From NCBI GenBank assembly GCA_009869945.1, contig WIXG01000012.1, positions 124,001-188,000 on the forward strand: a stretch of 64,000 nucleotides of DNA, written 5' to 3'. The translations under genes and the position numbers were made by a program. Position 1 is the stretch's first letter; every line of letters starts with the position of its first letter. The stretch is from Mesaphorura yosii (taxonomy: Eukaryota > Arthropoda > Collembola > Poduromorpha > Tullbergiidae). Below are positions 1 through 11,100 of the stretch, piece after piece. The notes beneath the pieces are model-generated. The model searched no databases and had not been told where the DNA came from. It saw nothing but the letters and a program-made list of their open reading frames with translations.

Positions 1-985
1 ATTACGGTACCAAGATATTTAATTTATGATATTATTAAGTTTCGTGGCGAGGACACTGGCAAAATGGACTTTCGAATAAGACTGACATGTATTAGGGTAA
101 GTTCAGAAGTTCGCTCATGGGTTTTAATGCTGAAAACATTTTCTCCTGAACTAATAAAAACTTTGTTTCATATACACAGGATGAAATTGTAAATCCAAGG
201 TACAAAGCCATAGAAAGTGGCTTAATCGACAGAGCGCTGGAACCATTTGGAGTTCGCTTTAAGACATTTTGGTTTGCTGAGGACGCGTTCCGAATTCTGG
301 AAGGGAAATTTTCTCAGGAATTATTGCACGAGCCAGACGGATTAATATTTCAACCTACAAAGGATGTAAGGGTTGCTTGATAACGTGCTTGACTTCCCGA
401 AACTACTGTCACTTGTTTTGTAGCCGTATGTTTGTGGCCGTTGCGATGAAGTCCTCAAGTGGAAGCCACCCGAGTTGAATTCAATTGACTTCAAGCTGAA
501 AGTTTGCACAGAAACTGGAGAAGGGTAAGAAGAGACTCAAGACTCGACAGACCATTGCATAACGGCATAATGCAATAATCACTATTCTAATGTTTCTAAT
601 GCTAGTAAACTACCTACGAAAATTGGTGAATTGTACGTCGGCGGCCTATCCACACCATTTTCGGTAATGAGCCCCATTCCCAAAGCCGTGCAGAAGTACG
701 ACGGGAAAATTATCGAGTGCAAGTACGAGAACCGGAAGTGGGTGTTTATGAGAGAGAGAACGGACAAATCTTTTCCGAATGCATTCAACACTGCTAAAGG
801 TAAACAAGTAGTTAACTCCACTCTCCAATTGTCATAAAAAATCGTTTCCAATCTGTTCAACGTTCACCTTTTCCATTTCAGCCGTTGCCTTCAGCATTCA
901 GCATCCCGTGACGAAGGATTACCTCCTGGAGTATATCGCGCTAAAGCGGTACAAGAAACCTACGGAGGTACAAGAACTATCGTAG
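1..985 (+). CDS. RNGTT: mRNA capping enzyme, C-terminal part (5' end outside window)
   Basis: Partial gene. Visible coding exons are 1-96, 180-365, 424-524, 606-799 and 882-985; splice phases agree and give 226 residues ending in TAG. The bifunctional metazoan enzyme removes the RNA 5' gamma-phosphate and transfers GMP to the diphosphate end in the nucleus. What is seen is the back half of the guanylyltransferase: [10 protein letters not shown] near the start, nucleotidyltransferase motif IV as DGLIFQP, motif V as [13 protein letters not shown], and the OB-fold motif VI as [15 protein letters not shown]. The N-terminal RNA triphosphatase domain and the catalytic lysine motif lie upstream of the window. 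The C-terminus stops soon after the [10 protein letters not shown] helix, so the proline-rich tail of the human protein is absent. The match to the family is unambiguous; only the exact last codons are uncertain. Confidence 0.93.
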
Positions 986-1220
986 TATTTAGGTTCCTAT
1001 CGTACGTTAATTGCTGCAACTGCAACGCAACTGCGCAATAACTAATCTCAATTCAACGTGACCTTGTTTCACTATCTTCCTTCATGTATGATATACCTTG
1101 ATTTGACTTTAAGTACTTATAAGAGCTCTCGCTCGTTCTGTATTCTGTTAAACTCATAAATGGATGAACGACGACGAGAACTGAGGACTCAGATACTTGC
1201 TTTATTTTCCTGTGGTACCG

Positions 1221-1226
1221 AATAAA
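1221..1226 (+). other. Poly(A) signal AATAAA of the capping enzyme gene
   Basis: Canonical AATAAA about 235 bp after the capping enzyme stop codon, on the same strand, with no other gene between. It probably ends that transcript. Confidence 0.5.
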
Positions 1227-4200
1227 TTGACTTGAGTCACCTTTCGTATGCATTACGAGTATTTTGTATGTATGCGTGTTTTTTTGTCACGGGCTTCACT
1301 GTCAAGACGTCAAGATTGCGTTCGCGATGTGCAAAACGCAAAAGATCCACCCTTGATTTTGATATTTACTTTCACCACCCTACCGACCCGACCCGACAGC
1401 GACAGGAAGATAAATACGACACTTTGTTCTGTTTGTACCGCAAAGTACGCCGGAATAGTCATTCTCCAGAATAGCACGGCACTTCGTTCCAGTTCATTGA
1501 CCACTCAAAAGGTGAAAGTCATCTTCCTTTCACCGTCCAAGACCTGCAGCCTTGACTGTGAAGCATATGAAGCATTGCTTGAGAGATTGGACTGACATGT
1601 GTTCGTCCGACAAACTAATGCAGACGGGCACGCGGCGCGGATCGAATTACTTCCCAAATAGCAATGGCTTAATCGAGTAAAATATCTAATCTGAACTTTC
1701 ACATCTGCACCGGACTGGACAGAGCATGACTTGGGTGGGCGAAGAAGCTTTTGCTATTGAACACGCAACGGACTTTCACTTTGTGTGCCATCAACATCGC
1801 CTGCAGAATTTCGTGATACACGCCACACGCGCTTGTCAGAAGCATTTCCGAATTCATTCATTATGGAAGAGTTACTCGGTCTCATTGCCTCATACTTTTA
1901 CTTACTGTAACGTACGCACACTTCACAAATGACAGGCAGCCATAATTCTCAAGTTAGCCAAGACAAGTTCAATTTATTAATAGCTTCATTAGCTTTTGGC
2001 CAATTCCTGTTGTGATTCCTCGCTGGCTGAACTTTCTTTTGATCTTCATTGGGTTGGATTTTGCGGCCAACACAACGCCATTTTCCACTTTTGAATCACC
2101 TTTAAATATGACCAAACCAATCAAAGTTTGAAATACATTTGTGTGCGTTTGGTGAGTCTCGAATTCAGTTGGGAACTTTGTGATACCCTTCCAAGCGTAC
2201 TGAATGCTGACTGGCTGACTGCACTAGAAACAGAAACAGCAAAACAACCTGAAAGGAAGCACAAAAATAGCTCAACTATAAACATTGATAATAAATAAGC
2301 TAAGCGCTAATTGGCTATTTGGCTCTGTGACCAAGAACCAGTTTTAACCAGTTTTAGCAGGAATTTTAAATCCTCTTTTTGAAGCATGCACGATTCCGGG
2401 TCTAGACTGATTGCTTGGAAAGAGTGTGACCAGTGTGACGGATGCGATGAGAAGCACGAGAAGGAAAGATTCACAAACGCTGGACAAGCCAGGCAAGCCG
2501 CTTACTTACATTGCAGATTGCGTGTCTCCGAGCTGACAGTTCGGTCGTCGGATACTGACAGGATTGCGGACAGACACGCACAAGTACGTGCCAGAGCTTC
2601 AGAAACCGAGATAATAACGGCTGAAGGACGGCGTATAAAGAAAATCACTTGTCGACGATCCTCGGAATTAAATAAAGTTGTTTTCTTTCACTTTTGTCAT
2701 AATGTGAGATACATCACATTCATAGCCAAGCAAGCCTCAAAGTCAACCTCAAGAAAAAGGCCTCTAAAGCTCGTTTTCTCCGTTTCGGCTTCAGAGCATG
2801 AATTTTAAATAATATTTACGTGCTGTGGTTCAACACAATGCGATACATCAGATTTCTGCTGTCTGGTTGCTGTGATGTGAAAGTGGAATCACGAATCAAG
2901 CAAAAGTTAAGAAGCTTAGAGCTCACCTTCTAAGAAATGTCAAACTGTCAACAAAAGAAGCCAAGAAACGCCAGACCGGTTTCAATTCGCCTCAGCAGCT
3001 CGGCGCTATAAAAACATGCGCGCACCTTTCACCGGTTTCGGAGCAGAAAGGAGAAAGGTTCGCATTCGCTTTATAATGATCTTCAGACGAACTTCGCCCT
3101 TCCAATTTCTATTTTGTTCCCTGCAATTCTTCCTTCTGCTTCTGCTTATTTCCTTGCTAATGCTATTAAGGAGTTTGAACTTCAAAAGTGAAATTATCAA
3201 AAGACAGACGATCAGACAGGCAGCAAATCGCAGGCAAGAAGCCTTTGATGAGTATTTCGCTTTTGAGAGGTTCGTGTTTTCCTTTACAAATTGTTGGCTT
3301 CAAAACTTTGCTTTTGATTTGAAAATGAAAATTCTAAAGACCGCATAAGTTGTTATTCGAGTCGAGTTATTGATCCAATTCACTTTGCTTTTGCTTGTTG
3401 CTATTTTGAAGTTCATTTAATGTAAGTTGATCGACCTGCCTTCAAGAAATCTCTTGCTCTTGAGTTGAGTAAAAGCCACTTTGCCGGTGAGAGCGATACG
3501 AGGCGCGTGGTTAGGCGCGGCGCGGCGTGGCTTTGATAAATTGGAGATGCAACGTGCGCAGAACGCAGAAGGAAAGCGATAAATTCGTTAGAAATGAATT
3601 TGTGAGTGTGTTGGAGAAAGTTTAAAGTGGCAATAAGCAAAATATTGCGATGGCAAAGAAGAGACAAGACTCCAATTGGGAAGGGAAAGTTTTGTAAAAA
3701 AAATTCATCCCGACGCGAAGACTGGTTTGCTTTTGCTTTGCTGTCGGCTTTATTTTATATTTCCAAAAATCGCGAACAAGCAGGCGGAGGCGAACGCGAA
3801 CGCGGGTGTGTGCAGTGCAGGAATTCTAGAAGAATTGCATTGCATTGGATTCAATTCAGCGGAGAATAATCTATCATCTATACTTTTACATAAAGCCAGA
3901 CCCTGCAAAGGGAAAGTCAAATCAGTTGTGAGTTGTGAAATGAGACTCTGATTCCGTATTCTATGAAATGCGATACGTGAACCTGAAGATGAGCATAACA
4001 CTGTACAAAGTACGACAAGGCGCGGGCAGGGCACGAGCAAACTTTAGACTGTGTGGGCACGGTACGATACATCATCTCAAAGGTGGGCTGGTGCTTGGAA
4101 AAGCAAACAAGCAACCGGAGAAAGGTGCAAAACAGCAAACTCGTCTGGGCGTCACGCGGGCGAGAGGCTGATGTTGAGGCTAAGGCGATGTAAAATCCAA

Positions 4201-5275
4201 CAGCAATGCACGACACGGTAGGAGAAAGTCAGGATGAAATTACTATTACCATTATCACATAACTTACTCTATGCGTTTTGCGTTATGAGTTCATTGCATC
4301 TTGCTAGCCTTGCATATGCCATACCAGGCTTTCTTAGCATTTGCATAATCTTGCTCAACGACTACCGACTCGACTCGGCGATTCGCATCTCGTTTCTTGC
4401 AGTTGTAGTAGTGATCTCTTGAATCATTCATGCAGGAAAGATATGATCATGATGGCTAGACAAGACAAATTCAAAATTATGAAAGTGATCGAGTGCCATG
4501 TCTGTCTTCCTTCCAACTTCATCTTCTTCCATTTTCCCTCTTCTAAGAAAACGTTTGCAAACTCCTGACTTCAAATTCAAATAGACTGACAAGGGCTCGT
4601 AAACAATTCAGCATTCACCCGATTCCTTGTCGCTTTCGCATTCGATTTTAACAGGAATGCGAATAAGTCGAACTTCCGCTGGATTTTGCCTGAAACCTCC
4701 AAAGTGAGGCTGATCTCCGATGTCAATTCCCTCGAAAATCGAAATGCAAAAAGCTTTGCCGTGAAAGTGCCTGGTCGATAAACTTCTTCCACTTTCAACT
4801 TTATAAAATGATATTAAATATGTCAAAACTTTCAGCGTAACTTGTGCGAAACAGCAGCAGCACAATCTGTCTCAAGCAGGCACAGGCAAATGGCAAAGTA
4901 CTTTCGAGATACTTTCTGCCATTGCTGGTGTTGTTTCCTTCCGTTCTCACCTGTTTTGTCTTGCTTCGTTCTTTTCTGCTCCACCGGCCCGGCCTCATGA
5001 AATCGCATGCAGAAAGCGATTGCGAATTTATTTCTCAGAAGTTTCCTTTTGCTTCGTGCTGCGTTTCCGCGATAAATAACGCTAAATAGTTTTTCTTATT
5101 TCCCTTCGCGTGCTCTGCTCTTGCTTCTGGGATTGCATCGGGCATTTAATCGAGGCGAAATTAACAGATTCGATTCAGATACAATGCAAGTAAACTCTGA
5201 TGAAGTAGTCTCCGCTTCCCGGGTCAAAGTACGACAGCTGAAAACAATTTGCTAATGGAGTCCTCATCTTTGCAG
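1227..5275. other. Non-coding spacer, no gene seen
   Basis: Four kilobases without a convincing coding exon. Open frames here, such as 2386-2808 on the plus strand, have no recognisable domain. A TATA-like element at 3007-3013 is listed separately. Confidence 0.5.
3007..3013 (+). promoter_or_regulatory. Candidate TATA box
   Basis: TATAAAA in a GC-rich setting (CGGCGCTATAAAAACATGCG). If used, transcription would begin about 30 bp downstream, near 3037. No coding exon follows until p190RhoGAP at 13,715, so this could serve a distal non-coding first exon of that gene, or may be chance. Only the motif is seen; function is inferred. Confidence 0.2.
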
Positions 5276-5419
5276 ATGTCCTGCGGGGAGAAGAACGGAC
5301 GTAAAACTTCACAATTTCCGTGTAAGGTTCTAAAATCCAGTCTTCACAGAATCCTTCCTAGTCAGAAGATGGTCACTGCAAGAAATGCTGCAGGCCGCAG
5401 GCAAGATCGTGCACGATAG
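5276..5419 (+). pseudogene. Short cysteine-containing frame, possible transposase tail relic
   Basis: A 47-codon frame opens right after a good splice-acceptor-like sequence (TCTTTGCAG). The translation begins MSCGEKNGRKTSQFPCK, followed by a serine/leucine/histidine stretch. The spacing of Cys, Gly-Arg-Lys-Thr, Cys and Leu-His recalls the cysteine-rich C-terminal tail of PiggyBac-type transposases, in which a C..C pair is followed by a basic KxT segment and another C..C. Half the expected cysteines are missing and no transposase core is visible upstream. It is either a degenerate fragment or a chance resemblance. Confidence 0.2.
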
Positions 5420-5942
5420 AGCTGAATTTAACTGCTAGAAGATTCTTCCAGCGCATCCGCACCCGGTAAAATCCCGAAACTTGTTCGACCAATCATAATT
5501 TTGCGATACACCATCATGTCATACAGGACAATTTGCTTGCGAGAAGAGAATGCTCATTAATTTCATAGCCAATATCTTTTAGATTCGAAAGAAAGCACTC
5601 TGAACGCTGCACGCATTTGAGTTTTTGTTTTCCAGAAAACAGAAAGACACAGTACATATACGCACCGAGTTGGGACGTTAATATGCCTTATACCGAGGGC
5701 TTGAAACTCAATCTAGAAATTTTGAAAAGTTAAAGTTAAAAACAATTTCAAAATGATGTCACCACGAGCGATAAGCAAATCCGTCAGTCGGGTTAAGGAT
5801 CTCGGACTCGTTGTAACACAGAATAGAATTTATCGCGATTCAGAGTTTGAAATACACAATGGATACAAAGAGCTTTGAACATGTACACTAAAACTACAAA
5901 GCTACTCTGATGGGCCGAAGTCCAACTTATTCAACTCGTGGA

Positions 5943-7136
5943 TCACGTCTGAGTCGTCCAAGCTGTTTCACTCGTCAAGCGCTGGCAATCTTCAGCAGTG
6001 TCTTCTGCACTAACTTCAACGTCTTCATCCATGTCCTCGTCAATAGGCTCAGTGGGTTGGGATTGTTGTGGCTTGAACGGTACATTTGCAGGCACGAAGG
6101 ATCGCAGGAACTGAGCATCCTTATTGAGACGTTTGAATCTGAGCTTTTTTAGTTCCGTGTTGATGCCTCGGATTCTCACGAATGTTCAAATTCTGAAGAA
6201 TAACTTGATCACCTCGACCGGAATTTCAGGAAGCTTGCGGAGGTGATGTCGGTCAGACATTTGCGGACACCCCGGGATTGGTTTAAGTCGAATTTATCAT
6301 CGCGCCGTCGCTTGTGGTACCAAAAAATACTGGTCGGACAATAGCTCTTGCAATGTCTTGCTGACCCCATCGAAGACTCTTCCTCGTGCAAAGAATTCGC
6401 TGCTGAGTCTTAGTGAGGCATTGCGACAGTGTCTTATTTGTCATTTTCAATAACTTCAGTTATTATTTCGAAGTAGTAGCAGGTGCTGATAGTGTCTGGA
6501 TTTCTTCTGAAGTGTAAGATTCAAGCTTTTGTTTTGGTTCTTGAGCTTCTGTTGGGTTATTGTAAGCTCCTTGCGAAGTTGCTCTTCTTTGATTACTCTC
6601 GCTATTACATCTTCGAGATCGGTTTGTGCTGCTAAATGTCGTAAATCTTCCAACTGAACAGACTTCGCACTTGACGTACCTTTCTTCATCCTGAAATCAA
6701 AGCAGGTTAAAGTAGGTACTGGACAAGCGAAAACAAGTATCTAACTACCCAATTTCAATCACAAAATTGTCAATGCAAAGTTGAAGTCCTTCTGCGTCCA
6801 CAATTCCTGACCTGGAAACACTGATACGGTGAGTCGGTTTCTCTGCAAGCAAGAAGACGTGTAAGGACCTGAGACTTGTGTGGTTCTTTCGAGTATTTAT
6901 ACTTGGGAGTTTGGAATCCTGGCTGGACAGAGATACTTCCGGTCCACATCATGGAAGTCTTCATCAATAAAGTGTTCCCTGCACACCTTCAAGTCAAGCT
7001 TCGCACGGTCAAGGAGCCCCTGTTCAATTCAAGCTTCGCCAACTGCCTCCGTTGGTACGCGGAAGAATGCCAGCTTTTGCCCACTGTTATCTTTCTTGAC
7101 ATAGTTAGTGCAGAATCTGACGCCACAACCAGGCAT
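5943..7136 (-). pseudogene. Degenerate THAP-domain / P-element-like transposase relic
   Basis: Read on the minus strand from the ATG at 7136, the first 79 codons make a THAP zinc finger: Cys4, Cys9, then VCREHF with Cys52 and His55, which fits C-x4-C-x42-C-x2-H. Codon 36 is TGA where THAP domains have an invariant tryptophan, and a TAA follows at codon 80. Further 3' pieces in shifted frames suggest one ancestral protein: a coiled-coil-like stretch (6689-6456, LRKELTITQQKLKNQNKSLN), then CLTKTQQRILC and RWGQQDIARAI (about 6420-6340), which resemble the helix after the coiled coil in P-element transposases, then TFVRIRGINTELKKLRFK and an acidic tail (to 5943). Several stops and frameshifts show it is dead. 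THAP identity is well supported; P-superfamily membership is inferred from layout and short motifs. Terminal inverted repeats were not found by eye. Confidence 0.6.
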
Positions 7137-7602
7137 TTCTGGTCCGGTAAGTTTGCAATTCGAGTAGGTTGGAATTGGGTTGAGAAATTGCGGAGAAATC
7201 AGAGCAATATTGAGAAAATCCGTAGAATTGCATCAGAAAATTCCCCAATAACAAGAGCATTAGGCTAAAAAATGTGTAGCCCATGATTTGTTCATTTTGA
7301 ACTTGATTGCGTTTCCAACTCTCGTGGTTAGGCATTAACAAAACGAAGTTTTGTGTATCATGGAAACTCGTTGCATATACGATGCAAGTCCAGAGCGAAG
7401 CAAAGCAATAAAAGAACACAGACACGCAGTCACTCAGACACGCGAAATGCAACAATACAGATGAACTGAATTATAGTTCATAAAATTATTGTAGTCGTTT
7501 TTTAAAGAAATTTGCTTGCAAAATTTAATTTCATTACTCTGGATACGTGCCAAAATGCCTGACAAATTAAGGGTGTAGCATGCCTGGAATTACTTATACT
7601 GC

Positions 7603-8148
7603 TTAGTCTGATGATTCTGACTCAGAATCATTTTCAGTTTCACTGTCATCTAACCGAATTACAATAGGCTGAATTACACGTAGCTCGATATTTTCTTTCT
7701 CAATTATGACTTGCTCCAATTTTTTCACGTGACTGACACAGATGTTCGAGAGCCAATTGCAAATTCAGTTACCTATCATTCCATCACTGAACTGCTTCCC
7801 AACCCCTTTCAGCCAGACGTCCAGATGTGGTTTTCCAACTCCCATGCTTATAACTTCACGCTCGGGGATGTGCCAGCCGGAGGATACGCCTTGATTTTCA
7901 TTAGCCCAGGTCTCATCTTGGTAGTAGATTTGGTATCCGTTTGAACGATACTTCTGAATTGATTTCAGGTAGTGATGTCTCTGCGCGGTAATGTCATTTC
8001 GCTCGAGGACAACGGGGACATCGAGTTCCTGGTGAAGTGACTTCGTCGTTGGGTATTCTTTGTTTGTGTAGGCGCACATTACAGCTCTTGCAACTACGCC
8101 TTCGGTAAAACTGTCCGAGACTATTATAAATGAAGTTGCGAGTATCAA
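7603..8148 (-). pseudogene. Internally deleted DDE (Tc1/mariner-like) transposase relic
   Basis: Minus-strand frame 8148-7765 contains a hallmark of an abundant arthropod DDE endonuclease family: LERNDITAQRHHYLKSI, then YYQDETWANEN, where the Asp of DETW would be the first catalytic residue, then SGWHIPER. A second segment in another frame, ending at the TAA at 7605-7603, reads HVKKLEQVII and finishes with an acidic DDSETENDSESESSD tail, typical of the C-terminus of the same family. The roughly 150 residues with the second and third catalytic acids are missing between them, and sequence also seems lost between QELDVP and VVLERND. The copy cannot encode an active enzyme. It lies beside the THAP relic on the same strand, but the two families differ and were probably separate insertions. 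Confidence 0.6.
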
Positions 8149-11100
8149 ATGAGATTCTCAGGTGGGGAATTGCCCAATTTCTTTGCCTTAGCTTTACTTT
8201 TACTGGACGATCACGTCTTCCAGTTTCAGTTCAGAGTAGCTTGAGGACGAGCAATATGTTGCCCCGTGTTTATTACCATGGCGCAGCGCAGCGTCCGTCC
8301 GGCCATTGCCGCCGCCGTTTCAGGACTTTTCTTTTCCTCGTCCTCTGATCCTAATCCATACATAGTCTCTCTCTATCTACTCTCTTCTGCGTTATTTAGG
8401 TTCTGGTCCGAAATGCACATGCAAGTACGTCGTCGTCGTGCAGATTCGATCTTGGTCCTTGGTCCCGATGCCGGTCGAGTCTGGAGACTGTCTCTGACTT
8501 TGACTCCCTGCCGATTGTCTCTAATACGGTGTATAAACCCTGCGTGTGTTGCATTTGCCATTCGGGTTTGCGGAAATGAAACTGCGGGTGGAGTTGGAAG
8601 ACAGAGTCAGCTGCACTGCAAAACTGCTGCTTGCTACTTTAAACTTTATGCTCCCACTTCCTGCGAACAGCCAACTTCCTCCTGAACCAGCAGTATGCAA
8701 CTTCGAGTAACTTAACATGGCGATAGTGATGGCGATGCGATGTAGGAAACGTGAGCCGAATTCTTCATCGGGTCATCAGATAAGATCCATACGTATTCCG
8801 GTCCTATTTTCTATTCCATGTAATTCTAAAAGCTGGTGTGGAAGTCTGGAAGAATTGCCGTTCGTACAGCGAAAGGCACCGCTTCGCAGACGCAGACTTG
8901 TTTTGCAGGCCAGACCAGAGACTATTTTGTTTTTACACGAATTTTACGACTTACTTTGAACTCAATACACTGCCCGTGCCTCACGCTGTCTCTTCCCGAT
9001 GCTCCTCTCTTCATATTTTGTATGGATTCTGTTTTCCACGACTCATCGGATGAGAAATGCGATGTGATGCACGCATTGGAAAGCAGATGCAGAATAGCAG
9101 AATAGTCACAGTATCGGTCACGTTGTAAACTGGAAATTACAGCGTACAGCTTCACGCGTTTACTCGTGCGCGTACATACGAAGAAAAATCATTAAAATGA
9201 TACAAACTTGGGATGAAACTAGCGAAGTTTTTAGTTTTTTCAACTTATCACATGATGCTTTCTTTCCCTTGGAGTCGGAGTACTTTCACTACATGCGTAC
9301 ACCTGATGGTCCGGATATAAAATCTCAGATGCTACGATAAAGTGCGAAGTGGCTCACATAGCTCGCTTTGTGTCCATTGCACGGCACGAGAAGATTCTCT
9401 GCATAAAAGCCAAAAGAGGCAAAAGCAATGAAGGAGCTTAATGCTCAACGTGCCATGCCTTTCCCCAGTAGTAAAATAGGATGCGCTTATAATTAATCCA
9501 ATTCACGCCTTATTTTCTTTTCGCATGAGTTCCAGCAACACAGCCGTGATATTTGCACGAAGAAGGATTAAGCATACAATGAACCGGGCGCGGGTCGCCG
9601 AAAGCGGAAGCTGCACGCGTCTTGAAAGGGAAAGAGAAAACAGAATTACGAACACGAGTAAGCAAATAAAATCATGGTACTTGCCTCGCCTTGCCCCCGC
9701 TCGTCACACTCTTACTCTACTTTACTTACGGTAATGTAATTATTCCCTCAACACAGCTAAATAAAATTGCTTTAACGCCTCGCTCGCCCCGAAATTCGAA
9801 GAATACTCACAAGTCGACACTTGTCCGAGTATCAATGCGCTGAGCGTGTTTTGAGCAACACATCTTTTGTCTTTGTCGTGTCGAGTTTCTGTTCCCGGTT
9901 CCCAGTTTCGAGTTTAGAGTTTGAGTCGTTACAAAAGGAGTTTAACATGAATTGCAAAAGTTTGGAACAATTCAATATTTTCCTTTCGTATTTCACTGCC
10001 ATCACTGCCTCACCTCGTCAAGCAGGATGACAATGAGCATTATTATTGGAGCGACACCGCCACGCGCTCAATTCATGCTTCTCACTGCTCCGACTGCTCC
10101 CCACGCCTTAATTCGTCTTCATGTAAATTCGCGATCGCGTCTGTGCTCGCGTTTCGAGTTTGGCGAGAACATCTCAATACGCATTTAAGAATCTAAGTAA
10201 CGCCATGAGATCCTGAAATCTATCGCCATCGCCTCGCCAAAATGGTAAATGGATTTGCTCAACCGTGTCTTGCACTCGTAACTCGAATCTTGTAAGTAAT
10301 CGCAATCACTTGTTCGAATTAGTTTTACTCGTGCTCGTGCAAATCCCTGCTGAGCTGAAGCTGAGCCGATTGTAATGGCAATGGCAATAAAATAAAGCAA
10401 AGCAAAGCAGAAGAAGTAGCAAGACGCTACTAAGAAATCTTGTGAGAATTACACGTTGCGAATAAATCCTTCAGAAACTTTAATTCTCATTCACTGACAT
10501 AAAGATCTTGAAATGTAGTCCAAGACCACGCCGAAGACGGAAACTGAGTCGAGCTGCGTTGCGTTGCGGTTTGTTGAACCAAATGAAAAAGCCATTAAAA
10601 GTGTGTTGGCGTCAATTGAAATGTTTTCAGAAGGTAATTTAACTTTGTTAAATTGCCACTTATTACATTTGCGCTGATTTACATCTTTAGTTGTGCTCTT
10701 TGCTAGTATTCTCAGTGGAGCATCCGAATCCGAACCGGACTACAAAGAGAAGATCTCCAGTTTCCCATGCAAGATACAAAGGTCGTCCATTCGAATGAGT
10801 GTGCTAACTTGATTACAGGGCATTGCACTAATTAAACCCGGCGCGGACGCCTAATTAATCAAACAATGAATCTAATTTTGCTCCGCCGGTAATTGCGTAA
10901 TTACATTAGGACGACTGCAGACTGCCGAAGGTTGATTTCTCAGCCTCGCCAGCGTGTCTGCGTGCCTGACTTGTTCGCTCTTTACCATTTGTCGTGTCTC
11001 GTGTGTGTCGGCAATTTGCTGCAAGTGAAGTGTAGAGCAGAGAAAGTGGACTTTCTCTTTATCTCGTGGACGTGAATTCATAATCAAAACACGAAGTTTC

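Noticed and set aside
2386..2808. 140-codon plus-strand frame
   Set aside because: No recognisable motif, no splice partners, and typical of random frames in this composition.
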